From the NCBI GenBank assembly GCA_040398425.1, contig JBBATZ010000034.1:1-45866 (forward strand): 45,866 bases of DNA, in the 5' to 3' direction. The notes beneath the pieces are model-generated. The model saw nothing but the letters and a program-made list of their open reading frames with translations. It searched no databases and was not told where the DNA came from. Positions 22,850 to 31,323 of the stretch are shown here, piece by piece. Position 1 is the first letter of the stretch, and each line of letters opens with the position of its first letter. Origin of the DNA: UBA7672 sp040398425. Its GTDB lineage: Bacteria; Pseudomonadota; Alphaproteobacteria; Caulobacterales; Hyphomonadaceae. The position numbers were made by a program, and so were the translations under genes.

Positions 22850-24241
22850 ATGAAAATCGGCCGCCTGCCGGCGCTCGTTCGGACGACCACGTTCCGGCTC
22901 GCACTGCTGCATGCGTCGATCTTCATTCTGTTTTCTGCGTCGTTGCTAGCCTACCTGTACTACGAAACTGCCGGTCATATGGGGCGGCAGGCCGAGACGG
23001 ATCTCAACTCCGAATTCCAGGAACTGTCGGCCGCATATCGCGGCGGGATTGATCGTCTTAACCAGGCGGTGACCGAGCGCAGTGAGGCGCGCGGCAAGTT
23101 TTTCTATCTGCTGCTGGATGGGAATGGCCGGAAGCTATCCGGCGATTTCGATGTGCTGCCCGCTGCTGCGCCTGAAGGGCAGGTCGTCGACGTGCAGTTC
23201 GACTACGATGCACGGACGTTCGATGGGCGACCAAGCAGGCGAACGGCTGAAGGCCGCATCTCGCGACTGTCGGAAGGCGGTGTGCTGATGGTGGCTTACG
23301 ACGTCGGACAGCTAGGCGAGATGAACCGGCGCATCAGCGAGGTGGTGTGGAAGTCTGCGGCAGTTGGCTTTGTGCTGTCGCTGATAGGCGGCGTTGTGAT
23401 TTCGCGCTCGGCGGCGCAGCGCGCAGAACAGTTGGCAAAGACCACCGAGGGCGTGATGGCGGGCGACCTGACGCGCCGAGCGCCCGTGCAGGGCTCAGGC
23501 GACGAATTCGATAGATTGTCCGAACAGCTCAACGCCATGCTCGCGAAGCTTGAGAGGCTTGTGATCTCTTCCCGATCGGCCGGCGATTCAATTGCCCACG
23601 ATCTGCGCTCGCCGCTGACGCGCCTGCGCAATCGGCTCGAGGCGGGACTTAAGGAGACTTCGGCCGAGGGGCGCCTTGCGGCGCTGAACAATTCGATCGG
23701 CGATGTGGACAGCCTGCTGGAGACGTTCAACGCCGTGCTGCGCCTGTCGCGCGTGCAAGCTGGCTCGACGGGATCGTTCCGCCGGACGGATCTAAAGGGC
23801 ATGGTGGATGAACTGGCCGAACTCTATCAGCCGGTGTGCGAGGAGAAGCTGCTGCAGTTCAGCTGTGAGGCGAAGGACGAACTCTATGTCATGGCTGACA
23901 CGCACCTCATTGCGCAGGCGATGTCGAACCTTCTCGACAACGCCGTGAAATACACGCCCTCTGGCGGTTCCATACGGATGACCGCGCGGCACGGCTCCGG
24001 CGGCGATGTGGAGATCGAAATCGCTGATACGGGGCAAGGCATCCCACCGCAGGATCGTGAGCGCGTGATCGAGCGGTTCGTGCGCCTTGAACAATCGCGC
24101 AGCGAACCCGGTAGTGGGCTCGGCCTTAGCCTCGTGTCCGCCGTCGCAGAGGCTCATTCTGGAAAACTTGTGCTGGGCGACGGAGACGGCCCTCCGGCGA
24201 CCCCCGGCTTGAGCGCAAAAATCATACTCCCGGCCGCCTGA
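22850..24241 (+). CDS. Sensor histidine kinase, partner of the preceding regulator
   Basis: A 463-residue inner-membrane kinase: membrane segment at about 19-40, periplasmic domain (41-165), second segment at about 168-185 and a HAMP domain (about 186-240). His250 in SIAHDLRSPLTRLRNRLE is the phosphorylated residue. NLLDNAVKYTPSGG, IADTGQGIPP and GSGLGLSLV form the ATP-binding boxes. It starts four bases after its regulator. The layout resembles CzcS/QseC-type kinases. The order degP-regulator-kinase-glnE is conserved in rhizobia. Confidence 0.92.
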   Translation: MKIGRLPALVRTTTFRLALLHASIFILFSASLLAYLYYETAGHMGRQAETDLNSEFQELSAAYRGGIDRLNQAVTERSEARGKFFYLLLDGNGRKLSGDFDVLPAAAPEGQVVDVQFDYDARTFDGRPSRRTAEGRISRLSEGGVLMVAYDVGQLGEMNRRISEVVWKSAAVGFVLSLIGGVVISRSAAQRAEQLAKTTEGVMAGDLTRRAPVQGSGDEFDRLSEQLNAMLAKLERLVISSRSAGDSIAHDLRSPLTRLRNRLEAGLKETSAEGRLAALNNSIGDVDSLLETFNAVLRLSRVQAGSTGSFRRTDLKGMVDELAELYQPVCEEKLLQFSCEAKDELYVMADTHLIAQAMSNLLDNAVKYTPSGGSIRMTARHGSGGDVEIEIADTGQGIPPQDRERVIERFVRLEQSRSEPGSGLGLSLVSAVAEAHSGKLVLGDGDGPPATPGLSAKIILPAA

Positions 24242-24279
24242 GCGTTGGACGGTTGAGGCTCATTCAGTAGTGTCCCGCC

Positions 24280-27117
24280 ATGACTGAGCGACTCGAAGCT
24301 ATCGTTGTCAGACCCATTGTCGCGGAGCCAGGCGACTGGCGTGGCGCGCTTGATCGCGCGGCGCCCCTCTCTGATCACATCGCGCGGATGGTGGCGCGGC
24401 GTGGCGATGCAGTGGAGCAGCTGTTTGCGGAGGGGGCGGATGCGGTCGCGAAGCGCGCTCTGGCGGACATTAATGGCGTTGTAGTTGCAGGTGACGGAAT
24501 CAACGTCGCGATGCGGCAGATGCGTCGCGCGAAGGAAGCCGCTCAGCTCGCGATCTCGGCTGCCGATCTGTCGGGGGCATGGCCACAGGATGCAGTGCTT
24601 GAGCAGCTGACCGCATTGGCAGACGCGTCGGTGCAGTCGGCCCTGCGGCTTGCAGTGCGCGAGGGATGGAATGCGGGATGGTTCGGCGATACGCGCGATA
24701 GCGACGAGATGCCGGGGTTGTTCGTCTTGGCCATGGGAAAGATGGGCGCGCGCGAACTCAACTACTCAAGCGACATCGACCTGATTGTACTGTTCGACCT
24801 AGACCAGCTCCCGCTCAAGGGGTTGCGGGTCAAGGAGGCGATGACGCGCGTTGCGCGGAGCCTCGTACGGATTCTCGACGAGCGTACTGTCGATGGATAT
24901 GTGTTTCGTACCGATCTGCGCCTGAGGCCTGATCCGGGGTCGACGAGTCCTGCAATTTCGACGCAGTTCGCGCACGGGTATTATGAGAGCGTAGGACAGA
25001 ACTGGGAACGGATGGCGCATATCAAAGCGCGCGTCTGTGCCGGCGATGTCTCTGCGGGGGAAGCCTATCTTGAGGAGTTGTCGCCCTACATCTGGCGGCG
25101 GCATCTTGACTACTGGGCGATCGCCGACGTGCATTCGATCAAGCGGCAGATCCATGCGCATGGCGGGCATGCTGAACTGCAGTCGCCTGATTTCGATGTG
25201 AAGCTGGGACGCGGCGGCATTCGCGAGATCGAATTCTTTTCGCAGACACAGCAACTTGTTCTGGGCGGGCGCATTCCCAGCCTGCGGGCGCCGCGCACCA
25301 AGGATGCACTGGCGGCAATGGTGGACTCGAGGCTGGTTTCCGACGAGACGGCACGTGATCTGTGTACGGCCTATGATTTCTTGCGCGGCGTCGAGCATCG
25401 GATCCAGATGCTGAACGACGAACAGACGCACAAGCTGCCGCTGGCGGCGGCGCGGCGCGACGCGGTTCGCATTCTGGCTGGCTACTCGGAGGGAGCAGCG
25501 TTCGAGCGCGATGTCACGCGTGTGCGTAGCTTTGTGCACGAAACGTACTCGAACCTGTTTGCAACTGAAGAGCGCCTGTCGGGTGAAGCAGGCAACCTGG
25601 TGTTCACGGGCGTCGACGACGATCCGGGCACCGTGGCGACACTGCAAGCGCTGGGGTTCAAGGATCCCTCACGCATCATCCATGTCTTCCAGCAGTGGCA
25701 TCGCGGAGGCATACCCGCTACGCGTTCCGCCCGGTCGCAGCAATTGCTCACGTCTCTGGGGCCACGCTTGCTTGAGGCAATGTCCAACGCTGGCGAGCCG
25801 GATACTGCATTCCAGCGATTTGTTGAGTTCTTCTCTGGGCTGAATTCCGGCGTGCAGGTGATGTCGCTCATGTTGGCAGAACCCGCGCTGACGCGCGAAG
25901 TCATCTGCACGATGGCATTTGCGCCAAAGCTGGCGGCCGATCTTGCGCGCAGACCGGCGCTGATGGACGCAATGCTCGAGCCTTCCTTCCGTGCGCCTGT
26001 GTCCGGAGATCCGGCGGGCGCTCGGGCGCAGCGCTTGCGGGCGATCCTGAAGCGAGCTGTCGATTTTGAGGGAAGTCTCAATGCAGCGCGGCGTTTCCAT
26101 CGCGATGAAGCGTTTCGTATCGGCTACCAACTATTGCAGGGGGTTATCAGCGCGTCGGATGCCGGCATTGCCTACGCTGACCTGGCAGATGCATGCGTCG
26201 GAGCGCTCGCCGATGTCTGCGAAAAGGATGTGCTCGCGCGATTTTCGGGGGTGATCGGCAAATGGACGATCTGCGCGTTGGGCAAGTTCGGCGGGCGCGA
26301 GCTTACCGCGACCTCTGATCTTGATATGATGTTGATCTACGATCCCATCGACGACGGCGGATCCTCCCTCGCCGCGCGTTTTGTGCAGCGTCTCGTGGCT
26401 GCGTTGTCCGCGCCGACGGAGGAGGGGGCGCTCTACGAAGTGGACCTGCAGTTACGCCCGTCGGGCAGGGCCGGCCCCGTTGCGGTCAGGCTTTCGTCGT
26501 TCGAACGCTACTATCGCGAAGACGCTTGGACGTGGGAGTTCATGGCGCTGACACGGATCCGACCGGTGGCGGGAGACGTGGACCTTGGCCGTCGCGTTGC
26601 AGATCTTGCGCGCGAAGCTCTGCGTCTCAAGGGCGGGGATCCGAAGATAACCGCCGATGTTGCGGATATGCGGCGTCGCATGGCGCGCGAGCGGCCTCCG
26701 CGTTCGAACTGGGACGTGAAACTCGCTCCAGGTGGGCTGGTCGATATCGAGTTCCTGATCCAGCACGCGATTCTTCTGGCTGCTCCGGATGTCCCGCGAG
26801 CTGTTCAGCCAACTTCGCTTGATGCGGTAAAGGCGCTAGCCGGAGCTGGGCGGCTGGCTCCCGCAGATGCGGCCACGCTCATCGAGGGGTTAACCTTTCA
26901 ACTGCACCTGCAGCAGGCGCTGCGCATCGCTTCCGGCGATCAATTTGATCCGTCCGTCGCGTCGGCCGGATTGAAGCAGTGGCTCGCCAATCATCTGGGT
27001 TTAAAGGATTTTTCGGCGCTGGATTGCAAGCTTGCCAAGGTCCAGGGTGCCGTGGCCGAGCTGCGGGGCCAAAAACTCGGGCCCCTAACGACGGAAGACG
27101 CCTCTAACCGCGTTTGA
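24280..27117 (+). CDS. glnE: Bifunctional glutamine synthetase adenylyltransferase/deadenylylase GlnE
   Basis: A 945-residue enzyme with two nucleotidyltransferase domains. The N-terminal deadenylylating domain has LAMGKMGARELNYSSDIDLI (near residue 150-168) and the C-terminal adenylylating domain has CALGKFGGRELTATSDLDMM (near 660-680). Each is followed by its LRLRPDPGS or LQLRPSGRAGP block and a four-helix bundle (GRGGIREIEFFSQTQQL; APGGLVDIEFLIQHA). It attaches or removes AMP on glutamine synthetase in response to PII and nitrogen status. The active-site Asp pairs are intact in both halves. Its length is typical. Confidence 0.97.
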   Translation: MTERLEAIVVRPIVAEPGDWRGALDRAAPLSDHIARMVARRGDAVEQLFAEGADAVAKRALADINGVVVAGDGINVAMRQMRRAKEAAQLAISAADLSGAWPQDAVLEQLTALADASVQSALRLAVREGWNAGWFGDTRDSDEMPGLFVLAMGKMGARELNYSSDIDLIVLFDLDQLPLKGLRVKEAMTRVARSLVRILDERTVDGYVFRTDLRLRPDPGSTSPAISTQFAHGYYESVGQNWERMAHIKARVCAGDVSAGEAYLEELSPYIWRRHLDYWAIADVHSIKRQIHAHGGHAELQSPDFDVKLGRGGIREIEFFSQTQQLVLGGRIPSLRAPRTKDALAAMVDSRLVSDETARDLCTAYDFLRGVEHRIQMLNDEQTHKLPLAAARRDAVRILAGYSEGAAFERDVTRVRSFVHETYSNLFATEERLSGEAGNLVFTGVDDDPGTVATLQALGFKDPSRIIHVFQQWHRGGIPATRSARSQQLLTSLGPRLLEAMSNAGEPDTAFQRFVEFFSGLNSGVQVMSLMLAEPALTREVICTMAFAPKLAADLARRPALMDAMLEPSFRAPVSGDPAGARAQRLRAILKRAVDFEGSLNAARRFHRDEAFRIGYQLLQGVISASDAGIAYADLADACVGALADVCEKDVLARFSGVIGKWTICALGKFGGRELTATSDLDMMLIYDPIDDGGSSLAARFVQRLVAALSAPTEEGALYEVDLQLRPSGRAGPVAVRLSSFERYYREDAWTWEFMALTRIRPVAGDVDLGRRVADLAREALRLKGGDPKITADVADMRRRMARERPPRSNWDVKLAPGGLVDIEFLIQHAILLAAPDVPRAVQPTSLDAVKALAGAGRLAPADAATLIEGLTFQLHLQQALRIASGDQFDPSVASAGLKQWLANHLGLKDFSALDCKLAKVQGAVAELRGQKLGPLTTEDASNRV

Positions 27118-27286
27118 TTATCAACTGCAGTACAACGAGATTTCGGGTCTCCGAGAATCGCTGCAGGCGTAAGCAAGAAACGCTCGGCAATTGCTGCGGC
27201 AGGATGCATAAGGTGGTGACCGGTTCGGCCTTGGTATATCTGCCGTTTTTCGCGGCACACCGCCGGTGGGAATTGGCGCGCACGCA

Positions 27287-27853
27287 ATGCGTGATCCGGA
27301 TGAAGAACTGGTCCAGCGGGTCGACGCCGGCGATAAGCGTGCGGCGGCCGAGCTTGTTCGCAGACATCTCCCACGCATGGTCGGGCTCGCCCGCAGGATG
27401 CTTGGCGACGCCGCAGAGGCGGAAGACGTTGGCCAGGAAGTTTTCCTCAGGGTCTGGAAGCACGCGCCGTCGTGGAAGCAAGGCAAGGCAAAATTCGAGA
27501 CATGGATGCACAGGGTCGCCATGAACCTCTGTCTCGACAGGCTCCGCCGCTCGGGGCGCAATGGGGGCGAGATCGCCCCTGACACTGTGGACGGGCATGC
27601 CTCCGCCACGCGCGCCCTGGATGATCGCCAGCGCAGAGAACGCGTGCGTGATGCGCTGCAGGAGCTGCCGGAGCGACAGCGCGCTGCGCTGGTGCTTTGT
27701 TATTATCAGGATCGGTCAAATACGGATGCGGCCGAGATTTTGGGTATCAGCGTCGAGGCCCTCGAAAGTCTTCTTTCGCGGGCGCGGCGCACGTTGAAGA
27801 CTGCGCTTGCCGCCGAACGGGCGGACTTGCTCAGTGGTCTTGAAACAGGTTGA
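27287..27853 (+). CDS. ECF-family RNA polymerase sigma factor
   Basis: A 188-residue product from ATG 27287; GTG 27266 would add seven residues. Region 2 reads MVGLARRMLGDAAEAEDVGQ then VFLRVWKHAPSW. Region 4 is DALQELPERQRAALVLCYYQ with the recognition helix DAAEILGISVEALESLLSRA. It belongs to the RpoE-like ECF group. The linked anti-sigma-like and metal-sensor-like genes indicate release of the sigma factor by an envelope signal. The 169 bases upstream (27118-27286) hold no other gene; I could not identify a certain ECF promoter there. Confidence 0.92.
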   Translation: MRDPDEELVQRVDAGDKRAAAELVRRHLPRMVGLARRMLGDAAEAEDVGQEVFLRVWKHAPSWKQGKAKFETWMHRVAMNLCLDRLRRSGRNGGEIAPDTVDGHASATRALDDRQRRERVRDALQELPERQRAALVLCYYQDRSNTDAAEILGISVEALESLLSRARRTLKTALAAERADLLSGLETG

Positions 27854-27861
27854 GGAACGTC

Positions 27862-28308
27862 ATGAACGAAGCACGCTTCATGGTATTGCTTGGCGCCTAC
27901 GGCGCTGATCTCTCACGTTGGCCCGTGGCGGAGCGTGACAATGCCGGCGCTTTCCTTGAGGTGGCGCCGCACCGGATCAAGGATGTCTGGGAGAGCGAGC
28001 GCGGGTTCGATCACCTGCTGGCTCTTGAGAAGGACATGCCGGTTTCAATCGCGTTGGAAACACAGGTCCTGGCGGCAGCACCCGGACGTCGTGCGGCTTC
28101 ACGCGGCCTGCCGGTGTTCAGCCTGCGCGCCGCGCCGCGCTGGGCCACAGGCGGAGCGCTCGCTGCGTCCCTAGCTCTGGGTTTTGCCGTTGGATATGCC
28201 GGTGAACCGAAACACGACGTCGCCAGCGACTATGCCCACATGCTGTCCCTATCGAATGGCGGTGCCGGCTCCATTTACCTGACGGCCGTAAGAAACGATG
28301 AAGACTAA
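27862..28308 (+). CDS. Putative membrane anti-sigma factor
   Basis: A 148-residue protein. ATG 27862 follows GAGGAACGTC; a TTG at 27850 overlapping the sigma stop is the alternative. The N-terminal ~90 residues are soluble and should be cytoplasmic (MVLLGAYGADLSRWPVAERD, HRIKDVWESERGFDHLLALE). One membrane segment lies at about 95-112 (TGGALAASLALGFAVGYAG) and a short tail lies outside. Position directly after an ECF gene and single-span topology suggest an anti-sigma factor; there is no zinc-binding HxxxCxxC motif. The role is inferred from context. Confidence 0.7.
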   Translation: MNEARFMVLLGAYGADLSRWPVAERDNAGAFLEVAPHRIKDVWESERGFDHLLALEKDMPVSIALETQVLAAAPGRRAASRGLPVFSLRAAPRWATGGALAASLALGFAVGYAGEPKHDVASDYAHMLSLSNGGAGSIYLTAVRNDED

Positions 28309-28876
28309 CCACGTGATGGCATTCAAACTCACTCCAGCTCTTGTTGTGTCGCTGGCGGCGAACGCTGCGCTGTTGGGCGTCGTTGTCGGTCGCTGGCTGA
28401 GCCCTGCTGCGCTGCGTGAGCCCACCATAGAAGCTCAGCTCGATCGGTATTCGCCGATGTCGAGCGTGGTTGGTGACGCGTGGACGCAGCTTCCTGCAGA
28501 CGACAAGGCGGTGCTGGACAAGAAGCTTCGCGAAAGCTGGATGGCGATGTCCGGTGAGCGCAAAAACCTGAGCGAAGCGGGCAAGCGTGTCTACGAAGCG
28601 GCGCTGGCCGAACCGTTCGACGAAGCGCGGCTTCGCGACGCCGTCGGCATCTTTCAACTGCGTGAGAGCCGCATGCAGCGAAGCGCCGAGGACATTCTGA
28701 TCAGCCATCTGCGGCAGATGCCGCCCGGAGCGCGTGCGACCGCGGCGGTTGGACTGCTCACGCCGTTCCATGAACAAGTCGAGCGTGCGGGCGAGGAAGA
28801 GCTTGCCGCCGGTGAAGCGGACGGCGCCCTTGCGCCGGTACCCTCGCAGCAGGGCGGTAAGACCGAAGCGAACTAG
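28298..28876 (+). CDS. Membrane-anchored periplasmic sensor, CpxP/CnrX-like (heavy-metal resistance fold)
   Basis: A 192-residue protein overlapping the anti-sigma gene by 11 bases. One N-terminal anchor (about residues 10-31, ALVVSLAANAALLGVVVGRW) precedes a long helical periplasmic domain (LPADDKAVLDKKLRESWMAM, RLRDAVGIFQLRESRMQRSA, ISHLRQMPPGARATAA) of the CpxP/Spy/CnrX type, ending in an acidic disordered tail. In Cnr- and Ncc-type systems such a protein senses metal and signals through the anti-sigma to the ECF factor. Metal-binding His/Met clusters are weak here, so the ligand could be something else. The next gene converges from the other strand eight bases away. Confidence 0.75.
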   Translation: MKTNHVMAFKLTPALVVSLAANAALLGVVVGRWLSPAALREPTIEAQLDRYSPMSSVVGDAWTQLPADDKAVLDKKLRESWMAMSGERKNLSEAGKRVYEAALAEPFDEARLRDAVGIFQLRESRMQRSAEDILISHLRQMPPGARATAAVGLLTPFHEQVERAGEEELAAGEADGALAPVPSQQGGKTEAN

Positions 28877-28884
28877 ATCACTGC

Positions 28885-31212
28885 TCAGGCAGACTCGCGC
28901 TCGTGCGCCTGCTTCCCGTTTGATGCGGCTGCTTGACCAGGCTTGCCGATGGGCAGGTAGATCGACACCTGCGTGCCGAAGCCAACTTCGCTCTCAATCG
29001 CCATGTGGCCGCCGTGCAGCTCGGTGAACGACTTGGTGAGCGCGAGACCGAGGCCCGTGCCGCGCAGATTGCGCTCCCGAGCCTCGTGCGAGCGGACCTG
29101 TTCGAATGGTTGTGCGAGACGCGGTAGATCTTCCGGCGAAATTCCGATTCCGGTGTCTTTGACGCGGATGAGAACCCACTTACCTTCCTGAGTCACTGTC
29201 ACCCGGATTTCACCGCCTGGATCTGTGAATTTGATCGAATTTGTGATCAGGTTGAACGTCATCTGCTTGATGGCGCGGTGGTCGCCGTTGATCTCTGGCA
29301 CATCATCGTCCGGATCGAAGATCAGGGAGACTTCGCGATCGGCAGCACGTCGGCGCGCCAGTTTCACCGCGCCATCGACGGCGTCGACCGGATCTATCTG
29401 CGCAGGCGAAAGGCGCATCTTGCCCGCTTCGACCTTCGACATGTCGAGGATGTCGTTGATCATTTCCTCAAGATGCTTGCCCGCCCCGACGATGTCTTCC
29501 GCGTATTCCTTGTAACGCTCGCTCCCAAGCGGGCCGTAAATTTCCTTAGCGATCATCTCGGCAAAGCCGTTGATGTGGGTCAGCGGCGTGCGGAGTTCGT
29601 GGCTCATATTGCTTAGGAAGGCGCCCTTGGCCTGGCTGGCGCGTTCTGCCTTCGCTTTCGCCTCTGCGTATCTTTCCGCTAGTTCCTGTGCCTGGCCCTG
29701 GGCGCGCTGGAGTTCTTCCACCATCGAGCGCAGACGGCGCTCGCTACGTTGCAGACCGACCTCTTGCCGTTTGAGATGGCTGATATCGAGACCAACCGTA
29801 ATCAGGCCATCTGAGGAGGTGCGGCGATCAACCAGGCGGATCCACGTATCCGATAGCAACAACATCTCGCGCGCATTGGCGTCATCGCCTAGGGGGCGTT
29901 CGACACGAACGAATTTTGCCAGTTCCGCCATGACGAAATCATACGATGCGCCAGCCTGCAGAACGCTTTTGTCGAGGTTGAAGCAGCGCGCAAACATAGC
30001 GTTCCAGTGAGTGAGGCGCTTGCGGCTGTCCCATAGCGCGAAAGGACCGGGGTGGGCGTCAAGTGCAGTGCGTGCGAGTGCTTCTGCGCGGCGCGAAACG
30101 GTCTGCGCCTGGACGCGGTCTGTAACACTGAGGATGGCGCCGGAGAGAACCCCCTCACCGCCGCCGATCAGTTCGAAATGGCCGCCCGCCATCTTGCCTA
30201 CGCCCTGAAAGGTTACGTGCACCTGCATATTCGTGCGCGCTTGTTCGAGCGCGTCACGCACACGTTGCCGGCAGTCTTCGCTGACGTTCGAGGTGAATTC
30301 GTCCAGCGTCATATCGCCGTCATGGTTGGCGCCAATGAGCGCGCCCGCTTCTGGGCCGATCGTTAATAGCTGCCTGGCCGGGCTCCAACTCCAAAGACCG
30401 ATCATTCCTGGAACTTCGTAGCTGGACCACACGCCCTGAATAGCGTCTCCGGACTTCCGCGCTGATTGGCCAAACTCGTTCTTTTCCCGCTCGATGCGGT
30501 TGATCGCGCTGACGAGGCCGAACACGGCCAGCAAAGGTGCTGCGAGCAGCAGACAGTAGATCAGAAGCCGGTTGAGATCGCCCATGCCGAAAAGTGGCGA
30601 CGGCCTGAAGACACATGCCGCAATGCCGGAGTCGCCGACCGGGGTGCACGCCGCAGCAGAGCGTTCGAAGTCCACGGTTTCGAAGCGCGCATTCAGCGGC
30701 AGGCCGCTGGTGGAAACGAGGTGAAAGGTGCGCCCGTTCATCGCTTCGGGGAGCAGGCTTGCCGACGCGCGCAGTCCGGACACCCAGCGACCTGAAGGCC
30801 CTTTGGCGTAGATGCGGGCGCCTTCATTGTCGGACAGTTGCGCCCAGACGCCTTCGGGTGGCGTTCGCTCGCTAACCGAATCAAACTGGCCCCCGCGCCG
30901 GATCGTTTCGAGCGACGCGCCCGACTGAAGCAGGCCTTCCATGCGCGAGCGGGACGCTATCAGTTCCGCGCGGACATGGCCGGAGAGAACCTCGGCCTCA
31001 CGCAATTGTTGGGTCAGGATGGCGCTGTCGGCGAACTGGCGTTCCTCGAACGCCTTGAGCGCCAGGGAACCGCTAAAGGCGAGCATCAGCAGGCTCAGCA
31101 TAGCCACGGGTACAGCCCGGCGAGGCTTGCTGTCCGAGCGCTTTTCGCGCGTGGCTACGGCCTTTCTGATCTTGCTCCCCAAGTTGGATCCCCGCGTACA
31201 TTCTCGACTCAC
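28885..31212 (-). CDS. PAS-containing sensor histidine kinase, PleC/DivJ-type
   Basis: A 775-residue kinase from GTG 31212. Membrane segments at about 33-53 and 214-236 enclose a periplasmic domain. Two PAS-like domains (about 262-365 and 378-480) and a coiled coil (485-530) lead to HisKA with His538 in FLSNMSHELRTPLTHINGF. The HATPase has NLITNSIKFTDPGGEI, VKDTGIGISP and LRGTGLGLALTKSF. The H box and architecture are those of caulobacterial PleC/DivJ kinases that act on DivK and so on CtrA; assignment to one of them cannot be made by eye. A perfect CtrA-type box lies 31 bases upstream of the start, suggesting cell-cycle control. No receiver domain is attached. Confidence 0.85.
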   Translation of the reverse strand: MSRECTRGSNLGSKIRKAVATREKRSDSKPRRAVPVAMLSLLMLAFSGSLALKAFEERQFADSAILTQQLREAEVLSGHVRAELIASRSRMEGLLQSGASLETIRRGGQFDSVSERTPPEGVWAQLSDNEGARIYAKGPSGRWVSGLRASASLLPEAMNGRTFHLVSTSGLPLNARFETVDFERSAAACTPVGDSGIAACVFRPSPLFGMGDLNRLLIYCLLLAAPLLAVFGLVSAINRIEREKNEFGQSARKSGDAIQGVWSSYEVPGMIGLWSWSPARQLLTIGPEAGALIGANHDGDMTLDEFTSNVSEDCRQRVRDALEQARTNMQVHVTFQGVGKMAGGHFELIGGGEGVLSGAILSVTDRVQAQTVSRRAEALARTALDAHPGPFALWDSRKRLTHWNAMFARCFNLDKSVLQAGASYDFVMAELAKFVRVERPLGDDANAREMLLLSDTWIRLVDRRTSSDGLITVGLDISHLKRQEVGLQRSERRLRSMVEELQRAQGQAQELAERYAEAKAKAERASQAKGAFLSNMSHELRTPLTHINGFAEMIAKEIYGPLGSERYKEYAEDIVGAGKHLEEMINDILDMSKVEAGKMRLSPAQIDPVDAVDGAVKLARRRAADREVSLIFDPDDDVPEINGDHRAIKQMTFNLITNSIKFTDPGGEIRVTVTQEGKWVLIRVKDTGIGISPEDLPRLAQPFEQVRSHEARERNLRGTGLGLALTKSFTELHGGHMAIESEVGFGTQVSIYLPIGKPGQAAASNGKQAHERESA

Positions 31213-31242
31213 CAGTTCTGGAGTCGAAACGCTGCGAAAGGG

Positions 31243-31257
31243 TTAACGCAGTATTAA
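31243..31257 (-). promoter_or_regulatory. CtrA-type binding site before the PleC-like kinase gene
   Basis: Read on the - strand: TTAA, seven bases, TTAA followed by CC, matching the CtrA consensus TTAA-N7-TTAAC exactly. It lies 31-45 bases upstream of the kinase GTG. Identification is by consensus only. Confidence 0.6.
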
Positions 31258-31323
31258 TTGTGAGCCATCGCGTCGCCGCAGCGACAGTATGGTCGGTGCA
31301 GGTTTTCGATGTTCGGACAGTCT

